DNA from: Nocardia vaccinii NBRC 15922
Lineage (GTDB): Bacteria; Actinomycetota; Actinomycetes; Mycobacteriales; Mycobacteriaceae
Direction: 5' to 3'
NCBI RefSeq assembly: GCF_001613305.1
Contig: NZ_BDCC01000017.1
Location: 242,831-306,830 of the forward strand
DNA: 64,000 nucleotides
Shown here: positions 48,355 to 56,239 of the stretch, one piece after another
How positions within the stretch are numbered: position 1 is the first letter of the stretch
Layout of the letters: each line of letters opens with the position of its first letter
Position numbers and translations under genes: made by a program
The notes under the pieces: generated by a model
Database searches by the model: none
Told to the model about the DNA's origin: nothing
What the model saw: the letters and a program-made list of their open reading frames with translations, nothing else

Positions 48355-49632
48355 TCATCGCCGCAGTGCGCCGCTGGCGTCGAACTTCGCCTGACGGCCC
48401 TGCATCTGGGCCCGGTACCAGTTCTCGCGGTGCCACAGCATGAGCTTCTCGTGCCCTCGCGCGAACGCCGGACTGCACCGGCGGGCCAACTCCATGGCGG
48501 TGATGAGCGGGAATCGCGCGATCGGGATCGCGATCCACGGAAACGCCGGTGGCATGCGGTATTTGCGGCGCGTCCCCGGGGCCATGTACATCGCCGAATA
48601 CACCGAGTTGATCCGGAAGTTGTACATCTCGCGCAGCCGGGTCAGCCCGCGATGCCCGTCGCGGGGTGCGAAGGCGGACGGATAGGACTCGATCAGCTCG
48701 GCGCCGTGCTGCCCGGCGTCGTAGGAACGCGAAGCGATCGTCATGGCCAGCACCCGCAGCGAGTCGAGTACCGTTTCGGGGTACCAGGCCACCCGGACGC
48801 CCAGCAGGTAACCCATGTACTTCTGAAAGTGCAGCAGCGCACGGATTTCCGAGGGCGTGGTCTGATATCCCAACGCCCACAACCCGAGTCCGGGCGTGAC
48901 ACTGCCGGCGAGCAGGGTCAGCAGTTGATAGGTCTGACTGATCGGCAGGCCCCACCGGTCGATATCCCATTCGGGATGTTCGGCGACCCGGGCGCGCACC
49001 GAGACGTGCATGATGCGCACCCGCAGCGCCGTCGCCCGGCCCTGCGCGCCGAGGGTGAGCAGGCCGCCCGGCTCGGAGACGTCCATCCAGAATCGGCAGG
49101 TCTCCAGGAACCGGCGCAGCGCGCTGTCACCGGCGTATCCACCGGCCAGCGACAGCGGAGTGGCGACGGCCGATTCGGTGTACATCTCCAGGGTCTCCGC
49201 CCCGGCGAAGCTGAAAAGCATTGTGCCCCAGCGCCGCCAGATGGCCGCGCCCTGTTCGACCAGTTCCGGGCGCACCCAGTCCGGTACGGTCTCGAATTCG
49301 GCGAAGAGCTCACGCATGGCCTCGGGCGCGTCGGGCACCGTGGCGATTCCGGTGCTCAGCGCCTGGTTGAGCATTTCGCGCCCGCGCTCGGCGCCGGTCT
49401 CGCCGTGCATGACCTCCGCGACGAACCGTTCGGCGACCGGGTCGCCGCTGAACAGGTCCTCGCACAACGCCCGCGCCTGTTCGTCGGTAGGGAACAGCGC
49501 CGTGCCGGTGAGCGCGGTGAAGATTCGTTCGAGTCGCCGCACCCCGGGGGTGCGCCGCGCCTCCCAGTAGCGGAAGGCGCTCGGGCAGCGCGTCGGCTCA
49601 CCGGCCCGCGCGGGCTGGGTCTGCACCGTCAT
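48355..49632 (-). CDS. MpaB-family oxygenase (latex-clearing-protein-like, DUF2236)
   Basis: This 425-residue protein is helix-rich and matches the MpaB/Lcp family: GAAIWRRWGTMLFSFAGAET, GGYAGDSALRRFLETCRFWM, AEHPEWDIDRWGLPISQTYQ and HFQKYMGYLLGVRVAWYPET. Family members are haem-b oxygenases or related enzymes; known activities include rubber cleavage and mycophenolic-acid biosynthesis. The substrate is unknown. The ATG at 49632 has AGGAG nine bases upstream. A palindrome ACCGTA-CTT-TACGGT sits 145 bases before the start. Confidence 0.8.
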   Translation of the reverse strand: MTVQTQPARAGEPTRCPSAFRYWEARRTPGVRRLERIFTALTGTALFPTDEQARALCEDLFSGDPVAERFVAEVMHGETGAERGREMLNQALSTGIATVPDAPEAMRELFAEFETVPDWVRPELVEQGAAIWRRWGTMLFSFAGAETLEMYTESAVATPLSLAGGYAGDSALRRFLETCRFWMDVSEPGGLLTLGAQGRATALRVRIMHVSVRARVAEHPEWDIDRWGLPISQTYQLLTLLAGSVTPGLGLWALGYQTTPSEIRALLHFQKYMGYLLGVRVAWYPETVLDSLRVLAMTIASRSYDAGQHGAELIESYPSAFAPRDGHRGLTRLREMYNFRINSVYSAMYMAPGTRRKYRMPPAFPWIAIPIARFPLITAMELARRCSPAFARGHEKLMLWHRENWYRAQMQGRQAKFDASGALRR

Positions 49633-49776
49633 CGCGTTCTCCTCGGATTCATTCGCATGTCGATTACCTTGTGCTGCTTGATGTTCACGAATCCAGGACG
49701 CGGCCGTCGAACCGGTCCTGAACTTTTCCCACCGAGAATGCGATCCGCGTCGGTGCGATCCACGCCGCAATCGCCG

Positions 49777-49791
49777 ACCGTACTTTACGGT
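49777..49791. promoter_or_regulatory. 6-3-6 palindrome between the MpaB-like and Mce-associated genes
   Basis: ACCGTA-CTT-TACGGT is a perfect palindrome, followed by a further GGTAC at 49803-49807. Related sequences occur before the multicopper oxidase/TetR pair (53342-53365) and as a direct repeat at 55931-55960, so one regulator may act on all three. Confidence 0.5.
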
Positions 49792-49833
49792 ACGTAGAGA
49801 CGGTACACCAGAGTATGTATTGGAGAGTCGCGG

Positions 49834-50055
49834 ATGGCGGACAACGACGACGCCGAGGAGCCGAAGCGCGTGAATCCCGCCGGCGCGACCGCGGCCGTCT
49901 CGGCGGATTCCGGTCACGCGGTCGCCCTGGTCTTCGTCGATCAGGTCACCACCGCGGACGATCTGAAACAGCCCACCACCATGTCCAGCAGCCTGCGTCC
50001 GGAATTGGTGAAGATCGGTGAACATTGGCTGGTCGATAAGCTGGACACCGTATGA
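49834..50055 (+). CDS. Internally deleted Mce-associated protein remnant
   Basis: This 73-residue frame begins with an acidic head typical of Mce-associated proteins (MADNDDAEEPKRVN) and jumps directly to the C-terminal domain (AVSADSGHAVALVFVDQVTT, ADDLKQPTTMSSSLRPELVK, IGEHWLVDKLDTV). Full-length proteins are about 160-200 residues with a membrane helix after the head; helix and middle are absent here and the frame stays open. The product would be soluble and probably non-functional. GGAGAG precedes the ATG. No mce operon is nearby. Confidence 0.6.
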   Translation: MADNDDAEEPKRVNPAGATAAVSADSGHAVALVFVDQVTTADDLKQPTTMSSSLRPELVKIGEHWLVDKLDTV

Positions 50056-50107
50056 ACCGGGTGATGCCGCGCGCCGCGTTCGGTTTCTGGGTCTATGGTG
50101 TTCGGTT

Positions 50108-50374
50108 ATGGCGACCAGAGATGTCACTGTGACAGTGACCGTGGACAGCTTCGAATGGGATTCGCTCTGCGACGCGGCGGTGTGCGCCGGGATGAGCGTG
50201 CCGGACTACCTTGCCTGGAACGTGCGGAAGATCGCGCAGCGATCCCGCCCCAAGCGCGCCGCGATGTCCGGGCGGCGCGGCGGGCTCGGCGAGGAGGCCG
50301 GGGAGACCGCCGCGTGGACCGAAACCTTCTCGCAGCGGCTACAGGACCGAGCCGAACAGTTCCGCAACGACTGA
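50108..50374 (+). CDS. Small basic protein, unknown
   Basis: This 88-residue protein reads MATRDVTVTVTVDSFEWDSL, then CDAAVCAGMSVPDYLAWNVR and KIAQRSRPKRAAM. A beta strand followed by two helices resembles the ribbon-helix-helix/antitoxin-like outline, but no partner toxin is adjacent. It precedes phoU by 74 bases on the same strand. The ribosome site is weak. Confidence 0.5.
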   Translation: MATRDVTVTVTVDSFEWDSLCDAAVCAGMSVPDYLAWNVRKIAQRSRPKRAAMSGRRGGLGEEAGETAAWTETFSQRLQDRAEQFRND

Positions 50375-50448
50375 ACCTCCGGCGAATCGAAAAGCGCTTT
50401 TACCCGGGGTGGTGACACCCCGCGGACCCGTATGCGATTGAATCGGGT

Positions 50449-51117
50449 ATGCGCAGTGACTATCACGAGAACCTGCGGCAGCTGGCACAGCTGCAGAACC
50501 TGATCTGCTTGCAGGATCGGGCCGCGATCGCCGATGCGACGCAGGCCCTGGTGACGGCGGATATCGAACTGGCCGAGGCCGCGATCGATACCGCCGCCCG
50601 CGTCGAGACCATGGCGCAGCAGGCCGAGCAGGAAGCGATCCGGTTGCTGACGCTGCAGGCGCCCGTGGCGAGTGAATTGCGGCAGGTCGTCACCGCTATC
50701 CAGCTGATCGGGAATCTCCAGCGGATGGGCGCGCTCGCCAGTCACGTCGCCGTCAGTGCGCGCCGGCGCCATCCGGACTTCGTCGTCGCGGACCCCGTGC
50801 GGCCGTTGATCATTCGCATGGGCGAGGCGGCGGTCGCCATCGCCACCAGCGCTGCTGGTGTCCTCGAATCCGGCAACCCCGAATCCGCGGCCACCCTGGA
50901 CGCGCAGGACGACGCCATGGACCACCTGCACGAGGAACTACTGGGTATGGTCCTGAGTCCGGACTGGCGTTACGGCGTCACCGCCGCCGTCGACCTCACC
51001 CTCCTGGGCCGCTATTACGAACGGTTCGCCGACAACGCCGTGGAGGTGGGCCGCCGCACGATCTTCCTGGCCACCGGCGAAACCGCCGAAACCTGGATGC
51101 CTCCGTCCGCCGAGTAG
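50449..51117 (+). CDS. phoU: PhoU-family phosphate signalling protein
   Basis: This 222-residue protein has the two three-helix PhoU repeats: YHENLRQLAQLQNLICLQDR, ETMAQQAEQEAIRLLTLQAP, VASELRQVVTAIQLIGNLQR and MGALASHVAVSARRR, repeated as EELLGMVLSPDWRYGVTAAV, DLTLLGRYYERFADNAVEVG and RRTIFLATGE. Metal-ligand E/D-x-x-x-D patterns are present. PhoU links phosphate transport to the PhoR sensor. No pst genes are nearby. Confidence 0.9.
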   Translation: MRSDYHENLRQLAQLQNLICLQDRAAIADATQALVTADIELAEAAIDTAARVETMAQQAEQEAIRLLTLQAPVASELRQVVTAIQLIGNLQRMGALASHVAVSARRRHPDFVVADPVRPLIIRMGEAAVAIATSAAGVLESGNPESAATLDAQDDAMDHLHEELLGMVLSPDWRYGVTAAVDLTLLGRYYERFADNAVEVGRRTIFLATGETAETWMPPSAE

Positions 51118-51485
51118 TCACCCACAGGTTCTCGTCCGGCAACGGCGCAACGATTATTCGCCTCGCTCGCCCCACCCACCCAGCCGGGCGAACCGAGACT
51201 CGGATCTGCCGCTTCGGCAGACGCCAGTGCGTGGCTGCCGCGCGGCGCCGACGATCACCACATCGGTTGCGGGACCCTCGGGCCAGTTGTCTGTCCGACC
51301 ATTGGCATCGGGATGGGCAGGGCGTGCTCGGGCGCGGATCGGTCATCCGAGGAATCGCTGCGCGGCGGCCGGGAATTCCATGCAGGGCAGGTTGCGGGCG
51401 CCACGGACTGCTCGCGGATCATCGTGCGCCGACTCACGCCGGGAGCATCGATGGCTCACGAAACGTGCCGCGATGCCACGGGCGA
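51118..51485. other. Convergent intergenic region, 368 bases
   Basis: Between the convergent phoU and multicopper oxidase genes I see no coding frame of protein-like composition and no long perfect hairpin. The sequence is as GC-rich as its neighbours. Confidence 0.45.
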
Positions 51486-53282
51486 TCATCCGCGCACCGT
51501 CCGGTAGCGCAGCATCATCTCGTGGTCCTCGTGGTCGAGCAGATGACAGTGCCAGACGTAGCCCTGTAGCTCGCCGTGCGCCGTGGAATGGGTTGCCGCC
51601 ATGTCGTTTCCGGTGTCCGACATCGGGTTGCCGGGGAAGGTGGCGTCCGGGTCGAAACCGAGTTCCCCGGCGGTGGGGAAGCGGACGATGATGCGAGTGA
51701 CGGTGCCGCCGTCGACTCGGACGATGTCCTTCCAGCCGGATTCCCATGGGGCGGGCGGCTGTTCGGGTCCGGCGAGGAAATTCTCCGCCGAGGGGGCCCA
51801 CTTCACTCCCACGGGCGGCTGCGGATCGGCTGCCTGATAGTCGATGGTGCGCAACGGGGTTCGGCCCAGGATGCGGAAGTTGACCAGGTGGATGTGGATC
51901 GGATGCGGATCGGGGGTGATGTTGACGATGTTCCACTGTTCGACCGTGCCCTGGCGGGGCATCTCGATCTCCGGATCGTCGAAGGTGAGGTTGTTCAGCA
52001 CCATGATCGCCGGCGGCATCCGCACCGCATAGGGCTGGCTCACGGTGACGTTCCGCACCACAGTCGGTTTCTCCAGTGCGGGCAGCGCCGCGGGCAGCCC
52101 CGGCCCGCCCCGAAGACGTTGCGGCACAGGGCCGGTGAATCCGCGACGGTTCGCCGCGCGGAACCGGCAGAACAGCGGCATCGCCACCTCGCCGAGGATG
52201 GCGGCCTGGAACACCGGAGCCTCGTCGTTGCGCAACTCGACGGTCTCCCCGGGCGCCAGTCCGGAGAAATCGGCCAGTAGATCCACTCGCTCTCCCGGCT
52301 CGAGCAGCAGATTCCGCACCGGCACCGGACGATCCAGCAGGCCGTGATCGTTGCCGATCACCCAGAACCGCATGCGGTTTCCGAAGAACAGATTCCACAG
52401 ACTGAACGACGCTCCGTTGAGCACCCGGAACCGGTAGAGCCCGCGCGCGACCTCGAGTTCGGGCCACACGACGCCGTTGACCAGCCCGACGTCGCCGACC
52501 CCGCCGCCCTCCCACGCGCCCTGCGGCACGACGAGCGTCGAGCGCAGGCTCTGCTGTCCGTCCGCGGTGAACAGCTTCTCCTGCAACACCATCGGGATCT
52601 CGAATTCGCCCGCGGGCAGTCCGAGCGGATTACCGGGCGCACCGGTGTCGAATTCGTCGCGCAGCAGGATCATCCCGGCCAGTCCGGCATAGACGTTCGC
52701 GCGGGTGATGCCCATCGCGTGGTCGTGATACCAGAGGTTCGCGGCGTACTGGCGCAGCGGAAAGTGGTGCGTGAGCGTCTGTCCCGGGAAGACCAGCCGT
52801 TCGGGATGCCCGTCGCTGTCCGGCGGAGTCACGCCCCCGTGCAAATGGAACGAACACGGCGGGGAGGTCCGGTACCGCTCGGCGACCCCGTGCACGCTGG
52901 TGTCCAGATCCGCCGCGAAGGGGTGCGTGCCGATCCGGTTGCCGAACCGGACGGTCAGCGCCTGGTCCACCCGATGTTCGATGGTCGGCCCAAGATAGTC
53001 CATCCCGCCGTATCCCAGCGCGGGCGAGGGCCCCAGATCACGATGGAATCGGTGCGTCGTCGTGGCGGCGTTCAACTCCAGATCGTCGCCGCGCAGCACC
53101 GGTAATCGCGGTAGCTCGTCGGCGAAGGGCCGCATCGGCGGGGAGTGGAACAGCAGCGGACCCGGCGGCCCGGCTGGCGGCTCGGCAGCCGCGAGACTCC
53201 CTGTGCGGCAGTAGATTCCCGCGGCGGCCATACCGACTCCGGCGCGCCACAGAAATCCCCGGCGGCCGATCGGTGCGTCCAT
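51486..53282 (-). CDS. Tat-exported multicopper oxidase (CotA/bilirubin-oxidase/PhsA-like)
   Basis: This 598-residue protein starts with a twin-arginine signal (IGRRGFLWRAGVGMAAAGIY). Copper motifs in order are SFHLHGG, NLWYHDHAMG, PHPIHIHLVNF and the C-terminal WHCHLLDHEDHEMM, giving the four His clusters and the type-1 Cys/Met set. The WYHDHAMG box is typical of CotA, bilirubin oxidase and phenoxazinone synthase. It would oxidise phenols, bilirubin-like compounds or metals in the envelope. The ATG at 53282 has GGGAGG upstream. It is divergent from a TetR gene (53483). Confidence 0.9.
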   Translation of the reverse strand: MDAPIGRRGFLWRAGVGMAAAGIYCRTGSLAAAEPPAGPPGPLLFHSPPMRPFADELPRLPVLRGDDLELNAATTTHRFHRDLGPSPALGYGGMDYLGPTIEHRVDQALTVRFGNRIGTHPFAADLDTSVHGVAERYRTSPPCSFHLHGGVTPPDSDGHPERLVFPGQTLTHHFPLRQYAANLWYHDHAMGITRANVYAGLAGMILLRDEFDTGAPGNPLGLPAGEFEIPMVLQEKLFTADGQQSLRSTLVVPQGAWEGGGVGDVGLVNGVVWPELEVARGLYRFRVLNGASFSLWNLFFGNRMRFWVIGNDHGLLDRPVPVRNLLLEPGERVDLLADFSGLAPGETVELRNDEAPVFQAAILGEVAMPLFCRFRAANRRGFTGPVPQRLRGGPGLPAALPALEKPTVVRNVTVSQPYAVRMPPAIMVLNNLTFDDPEIEMPRQGTVEQWNIVNITPDPHPIHIHLVNFRILGRTPLRTIDYQAADPQPPVGVKWAPSAENFLAGPEQPPAPWESGWKDIVRVDGGTVTRIIVRFPTAGELGFDPDATFPGNPMSDTGNDMAATHSTAHGELQGYVWHCHLLDHEDHEMMLRYRTVRG

Positions 53283-53341
53283 CACCGGCCCTCCCCGGAT
53301 GGCCTCATCGCGCATCCTGCTGATCATACTTTTTGGTATAG

Positions 53342-53365
53342 TTCACGGTACTTCGGTGAATGGTA
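53342..53365. promoter_or_regulatory. Inverted repeat between the multicopper oxidase and TetR genes
   Basis: TTCAC (53342-53346) and GTGAA (53356-53360) flank GGTACTTCG, followed by GGTAC at 53362-53366. The site shares GTACTT and GGTAC with the palindrome at 49777-49791 and lies 60 bases upstream of the oxidase start. Confidence 0.5.
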
Positions 53366-53482
53366 CACAGCCTCGAGCGCCGCGCGAGCAGAATCGACAG
53401 GACCCGTGAATTCAGCCCCCACACCTGCGCCGCGAGCCGTTCCCGCAACGGTTCGCCCGAGCACTGACCTAGCATCGAAGAC

Positions 53483-54148
53483 GTGAGCGCAGCAGATAAT
53501 CCCCCGGAACCAAGCACCGGGACCGAACCGGAATCCGGTGCGCGGCGGCGATCGAAGAAGGCGCAGGCCCAGCGCAGCGGACGCAGCCGCAGCCCGCGCC
53601 TGTCCTACGACGACTGGGTCGACGGCGCGCTGGCCCTGCTGGCCCGAGAAGGCGTGTCCGCCATCAAGATTCCCCGGGTGTGCAGTGAACTCGGCGTCAC
53701 CAAAGGCAGCTTCTACTGGCATTTCGACGATATCCAGCAGCTCATGACGGCGATGGCCGACCGCTGGAGCGCCGTGCAGAGCGATGCCGTGCGCGCGTTG
53801 GGCGCCCTCGATTCCATCCCCGTCGAGCAGCGCATCGAGCAGATGGCCTCACTGCTGGTCGATCCGAGCACCTGGATCGTGGAGGCCACGGTGCGCGAAT
53901 GGGCGCGCAACGACGCCAAGGTGGCCGGTGCGGTTCAGGCGCTCGAGCGCAAGGTCTTCGACATCGTCGAGCAGACCATGCTGGAACTCGGTTTCGACAC
54001 CGCCCAAGCCCGGCTGCGCGCGGGCGCGATGGTCTATCTGGGTATCGGCCTGATCCACGGCCGCGACAGCCTGCCCATCCCCACCGCACAGGAGGCGCAG
54101 GCCGTCATCGATCTCCTCACCACACCGTCGCAGACTCCGGAGAAGTGA
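53483..54148 (+). CDS. TetR-family regulator divergent from the multicopper oxidase
   Basis: This 221-residue protein has a Ser/Arg-rich N-terminal extension (about 1-40) before the DNA-binding helices LSYDDWVDGALALLAREGVS, AIKIPRVCSELGVTKGSFYW and HFDDIQQLMTAMADRWSAVQ. The C-terminal domain is helical and ligand-binding. It is the obvious repressor candidate for the divergent Tat-exported multicopper oxidase. The GTG start is used. Related motifs at 49777 and 55931 suggest further targets, including the MpaB-like gene. Confidence 0.85.
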   Translation: MSAADNPPEPSTGTEPESGARRRSKKAQAQRSGRSRSPRLSYDDWVDGALALLAREGVSAIKIPRVCSELGVTKGSFYWHFDDIQQLMTAMADRWSAVQSDAVRALGALDSIPVEQRIEQMASLLVDPSTWIVEATVREWARNDAKVAGAVQALERKVFDIVEQTMLELGFDTAQARLRAGAMVYLGIGLIHGRDSLPIPTAQEAQAVIDLLTTPSQTPEK

Positions 54149-54160
54149 TGTGGCGGTGGC

Positions 54161-54706
54161 TCACCCGGCCAGGCCCTCGCGCGTCTGCCGGGCGGCCACC
54201 GCATCCTCGTAGGCCGCGGTCAGCTCGGCCAGGACGCCGTCCTCGGGCATCGGCTCGCCGCGCAGATGCCTCGCCTGCAACTCGGCCATGAATCGCTCCC
54301 ACAACTGTGGACCACCCGCGGCCAGCAGTTCCGCGCGCACCGTCAGCTCCGGCGCGGTCTCCAGCCACCGTGCGCCCCACGCGCCCAGCTGCGCCATCAC
54401 CGGAACGAGCTGGATCGCCGCCTCGGTGAGGTGGTACCGGATCTTCTGCCGATGACCGGGATCGTCGTCGCGGGTGAGCAGGCCCGCGCCGACGAGTTTG
54501 GTCAGGCGCGCGGACAGGATGTTCGACGCGATGCCCTCGATGGATCCGGCCAGCAACTCCCGGAAATGCGTATGCCCGCCGAACATGATGTCGCGCAACA
54601 CGATCAGGCTCCAGCGGTCCCCGAGCAGCTCGATCGTCATATTGATCGGGCAGCCCGACTTACCGGGCGGAACCGGGAGTTTGCCGTCAGAAACTGGTTG
54701 CGACAT
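54161..54706 (-). CDS. HxlR-family regulator with conserved Cys
   Basis: This 181-residue winged-helix protein has GKSGCPINMTIELLGDRWSL (about 15-34), IVLRDIMFGGHTHFRELLAG, IASNILSARLTKLVGAGLLT and RDDDPGHRQKIRYHLTEAA. The Cys in SGCPIN is the redox- or aldehyde-sensing residue of classical HxlR proteins. A perfect GATTGCA-gat-TGCAATC palindrome lies between it and the divergent reductase-like gene. Confidence 0.87.
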   Translation of the reverse strand: MSQPVSDGKLPVPPGKSGCPINMTIELLGDRWSLIVLRDIMFGGHTHFRELLAGSIEGIASNILSARLTKLVGAGLLTRDDDPGHRQKIRYHLTEAAIQLVPVMAQLGAWGARWLETAPELTVRAELLAAGGPQLWERFMAELQARHLRGEPMPEDGVLAELTAAYEDAVAARQTREGLAG

Positions 54707-54733
54707 GAGATCAGTCTAGGTAGATTCTCAACC

Positions 54734-54750
54734 GATTGCAGATTGCAATC
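54734..54750. promoter_or_regulatory. HxlR operator in the divergent promoter
   Basis: GATTGCA (54734-54740) and TGCAATC (54744-54750) are perfect 7-bp arms around GAT. The site is 14 bases before the reductase ATG and 28 bases from the HxlR start. Confidence 0.75.
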
Positions 54751-54763
54751 AGAAGGGCTTTCC

Positions 54764-55408
54764 ATGACACAGCGGGTTCGCGTACAGAACTTCATCCTGT
54801 CCAGCGACGGTTACGGAACCGGGGAGGGACAGAGTTTCGAGCGGCCGTTCGGTCATGCCGATCCGGCCGAACTGTTCGCCTGGGCGGGTGCGACCGCACA
54901 CTGGCCCACTCGCACCGAACCGGGCGGCAGCTACGGCCTGGACGACCACTGCGCCCGCGACTTCCACAACAATATCGGCGCGGAGATCATGGGGCGCAAC
55001 AAGTTCGGACCGCAGCGCGGTCCGTGGGAGAACTACGACTGGCAGGGCTGGTGGGGGGACGAACCCCCGTTCCACACACCGGTTTTCGTGCTCACTCACC
55101 ATGTGCGACCCTCGTTCACGCTGGGCGAGACCACCTTCCATTTTCTCGACACCACACCGAAGGAGACGCTGGCGCAGGCGTTCGCCGCGGCCGGCGGGAA
55201 GGACGTGCGCATCGGCGGCGGGGTGCACACCGTGCGAGAATTCCTCGACGCCGATCTCATCGACGAGATGCACATCGTGGTGGGGTCGACCGAGCTCGGC
55301 CGCGGCGAGCGGCTGTGGACGAGCCCCGATGAACTCACCGACCGCTTCCATCTGGAGCAGATCCCCAGCCCGAGCGGTGTGGTGCACCACTTCCTCTGGC
55401 GGCGCTGA
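54764..55408 (+). CDS. Dihydrofolate reductase-like (RibD C-terminal) oxidoreductase
   Basis: This 214-residue protein has the DHFR/RibD fold: RVQNFILSSDGYGTGEGQSF, IGAEIMGRNKFGPQRGPWEN, HTPVFVLTHHVRP and GGKDVRIGGGVHTVREFLDA, then DLIDEMHIVVGSTELGRGER. The GGGVHT phosphate-binding element indicates NADPH use. Members reduce varied small substrates. AAGGG precedes the ATG. Its expression is probably controlled by the HxlR at 54161. Confidence 0.85.
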   Translation: MTQRVRVQNFILSSDGYGTGEGQSFERPFGHADPAELFAWAGATAHWPTRTEPGGSYGLDDHCARDFHNNIGAEIMGRNKFGPQRGPWENYDWQGWWGDEPPFHTPVFVLTHHVRPSFTLGETTFHFLDTTPKETLAQAFAAAGGKDVRIGGGVHTVREFLDADLIDEMHIVVGSTELGRGERLWTSPDELTDRFHLEQIPSPSGVVHHFLWRR

Positions 55409-55467
55409 CAGGTGCGGGCCGCCGCCGATCCGCGCCGGCGACGGCTCCGCCCCGCGATGAGTCACGC

Positions 55468-55854
55468 TCACATGGCGCTGCCGGTGGACATGCCGCCGTA
55501 TCCGAACGGCGAGAACATGCCACCGTACGGGTACGGCGAGAACCAGCCGCCGCCCCACTGATCCCAGCCGCCGCCACGCCACTGATTCCAGCCCCAGCCG
55601 TGATGACCCCAGCCGCCCGGACGTCCCCATCCGTGATGGCCCCAGCCGGGATAACCCCAGCCCCGGTGCACCGGATCGGCCGACGGAACGGCGGGCGCCG
55701 CGGCCGCGGGGGCCGGAGTCACCGGCACACCGGCAGCCGGCGCGGCGAACGCCGGAGCGGCCGCGACCGCGACCGGCGTCGCGACGATGACGAGCGCGAC
55801 GGCCGCACGGGACAGCGTGCGCCGCGCACCCACCGGAACGAGATTTCGAGACAT
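55468..55854 (-). CDS. Secreted Trp/Gly/His-rich protein
   Basis: This 128-residue protein has a signal peptide (MSRNLVPVGARRTLSRAAVA, then LVIVATPVAVAAAPAFAAP). A Pro/Ala linker and a domain full of GWG/GWGHHGWG and GGWDQWGGGW units follow, ending PYPYGGMFSPFGYGGM. About ten Trp occur in a 60-residue segment. The low-complexity aromatic/His composition suggests an envelope, metal-binding or self-associating protein; function unknown. AAGGAG precedes the ATG. Confidence 0.72.
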   Translation of the reverse strand: MSRNLVPVGARRTLSRAAVALVIVATPVAVAAAPAFAAPAAGVPVTPAPAAAAPAVPSADPVHRGWGYPGWGHHGWGRPGGWGHHGWGWNQWRGGGWDQWGGGWFSPYPYGGMFSPFGYGGMSTGSAM

Positions 55855-55930
55855 GCGAACTCCTTACGTGCACAACGTATTCGGATCCGCGACCGCCCGA
55901 GATCAGGTCCCGCGCTCCGGATCCACCTCT

Positions 55931-55960
55931 TACCGTCGTTTAATGTACCGTCATTTAACG
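55931..55960. repeat. Two 15-bp direct repeats (TACCGTCRTTTAAYG) upstream of the Trp-rich protein gene
   Basis: TACCGTCGTTTAATG (55931-55945) is followed directly by TACCGTCATTTAACG (55946-55960). The second copy with following bases forms ACCGT-N6-ACGGC and resembles the palindrome at 49777. It is 77 bases before the Trp-rich gene's ATG, in promoter position. Confidence 0.6.
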
Positions 55961-56009
55961 GCACATACAACTGGCAATTGGTGGGAAGTGGATTCCGTCC
56001 GCTACGAGC

Positions 56010-56204
56010 TCAGCTCGCCCAGTCCGCGATCCGCGACGCGGCCCGGAAATGCAGCGCCGGGGCCGCGTACCGCGCCTCCGGTACCGCGTAGAGGGCATCC
56101 ACCGCGGCACGTTGATCGGCGTAACCCGCCGCATAGGAGGCGATCTCGCCCTCGGCCGCGGGCAGTTGCGCCGCGTCGAGCAGGGTCTTCATGATCTCGT
56201 TCAC
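56010..56204 (-). CDS. Small helical protein, unknown
   Basis: The frame encodes 64 residues: MNEIMKTLLDAAQLPAAEGE, then IASYAAGYADQRAAVDALYA. It is Ala-rich and helical with no recognised family. The GTG start has AAAGGTGG upstream; an ATG 12 bases later is possible. It lies just before the left end of the TnpB element. Confidence 0.4.
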   Translation of the reverse strand: MNEIMKTLLDAAQLPAAEGEIASYAAGYADQRAAVDALYAVPEARYAAPALHFRAASRIADWAS

Positions 56205-56239
56205 CGGGCATCCACCTTTGCGGCGGAGCGGAAGAGGCC

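Noticed and set aside
51118..51485. Possible universal stress protein remnant after phoU
   Set aside because: Translated frames gave no convincing motif; I could not confirm it.
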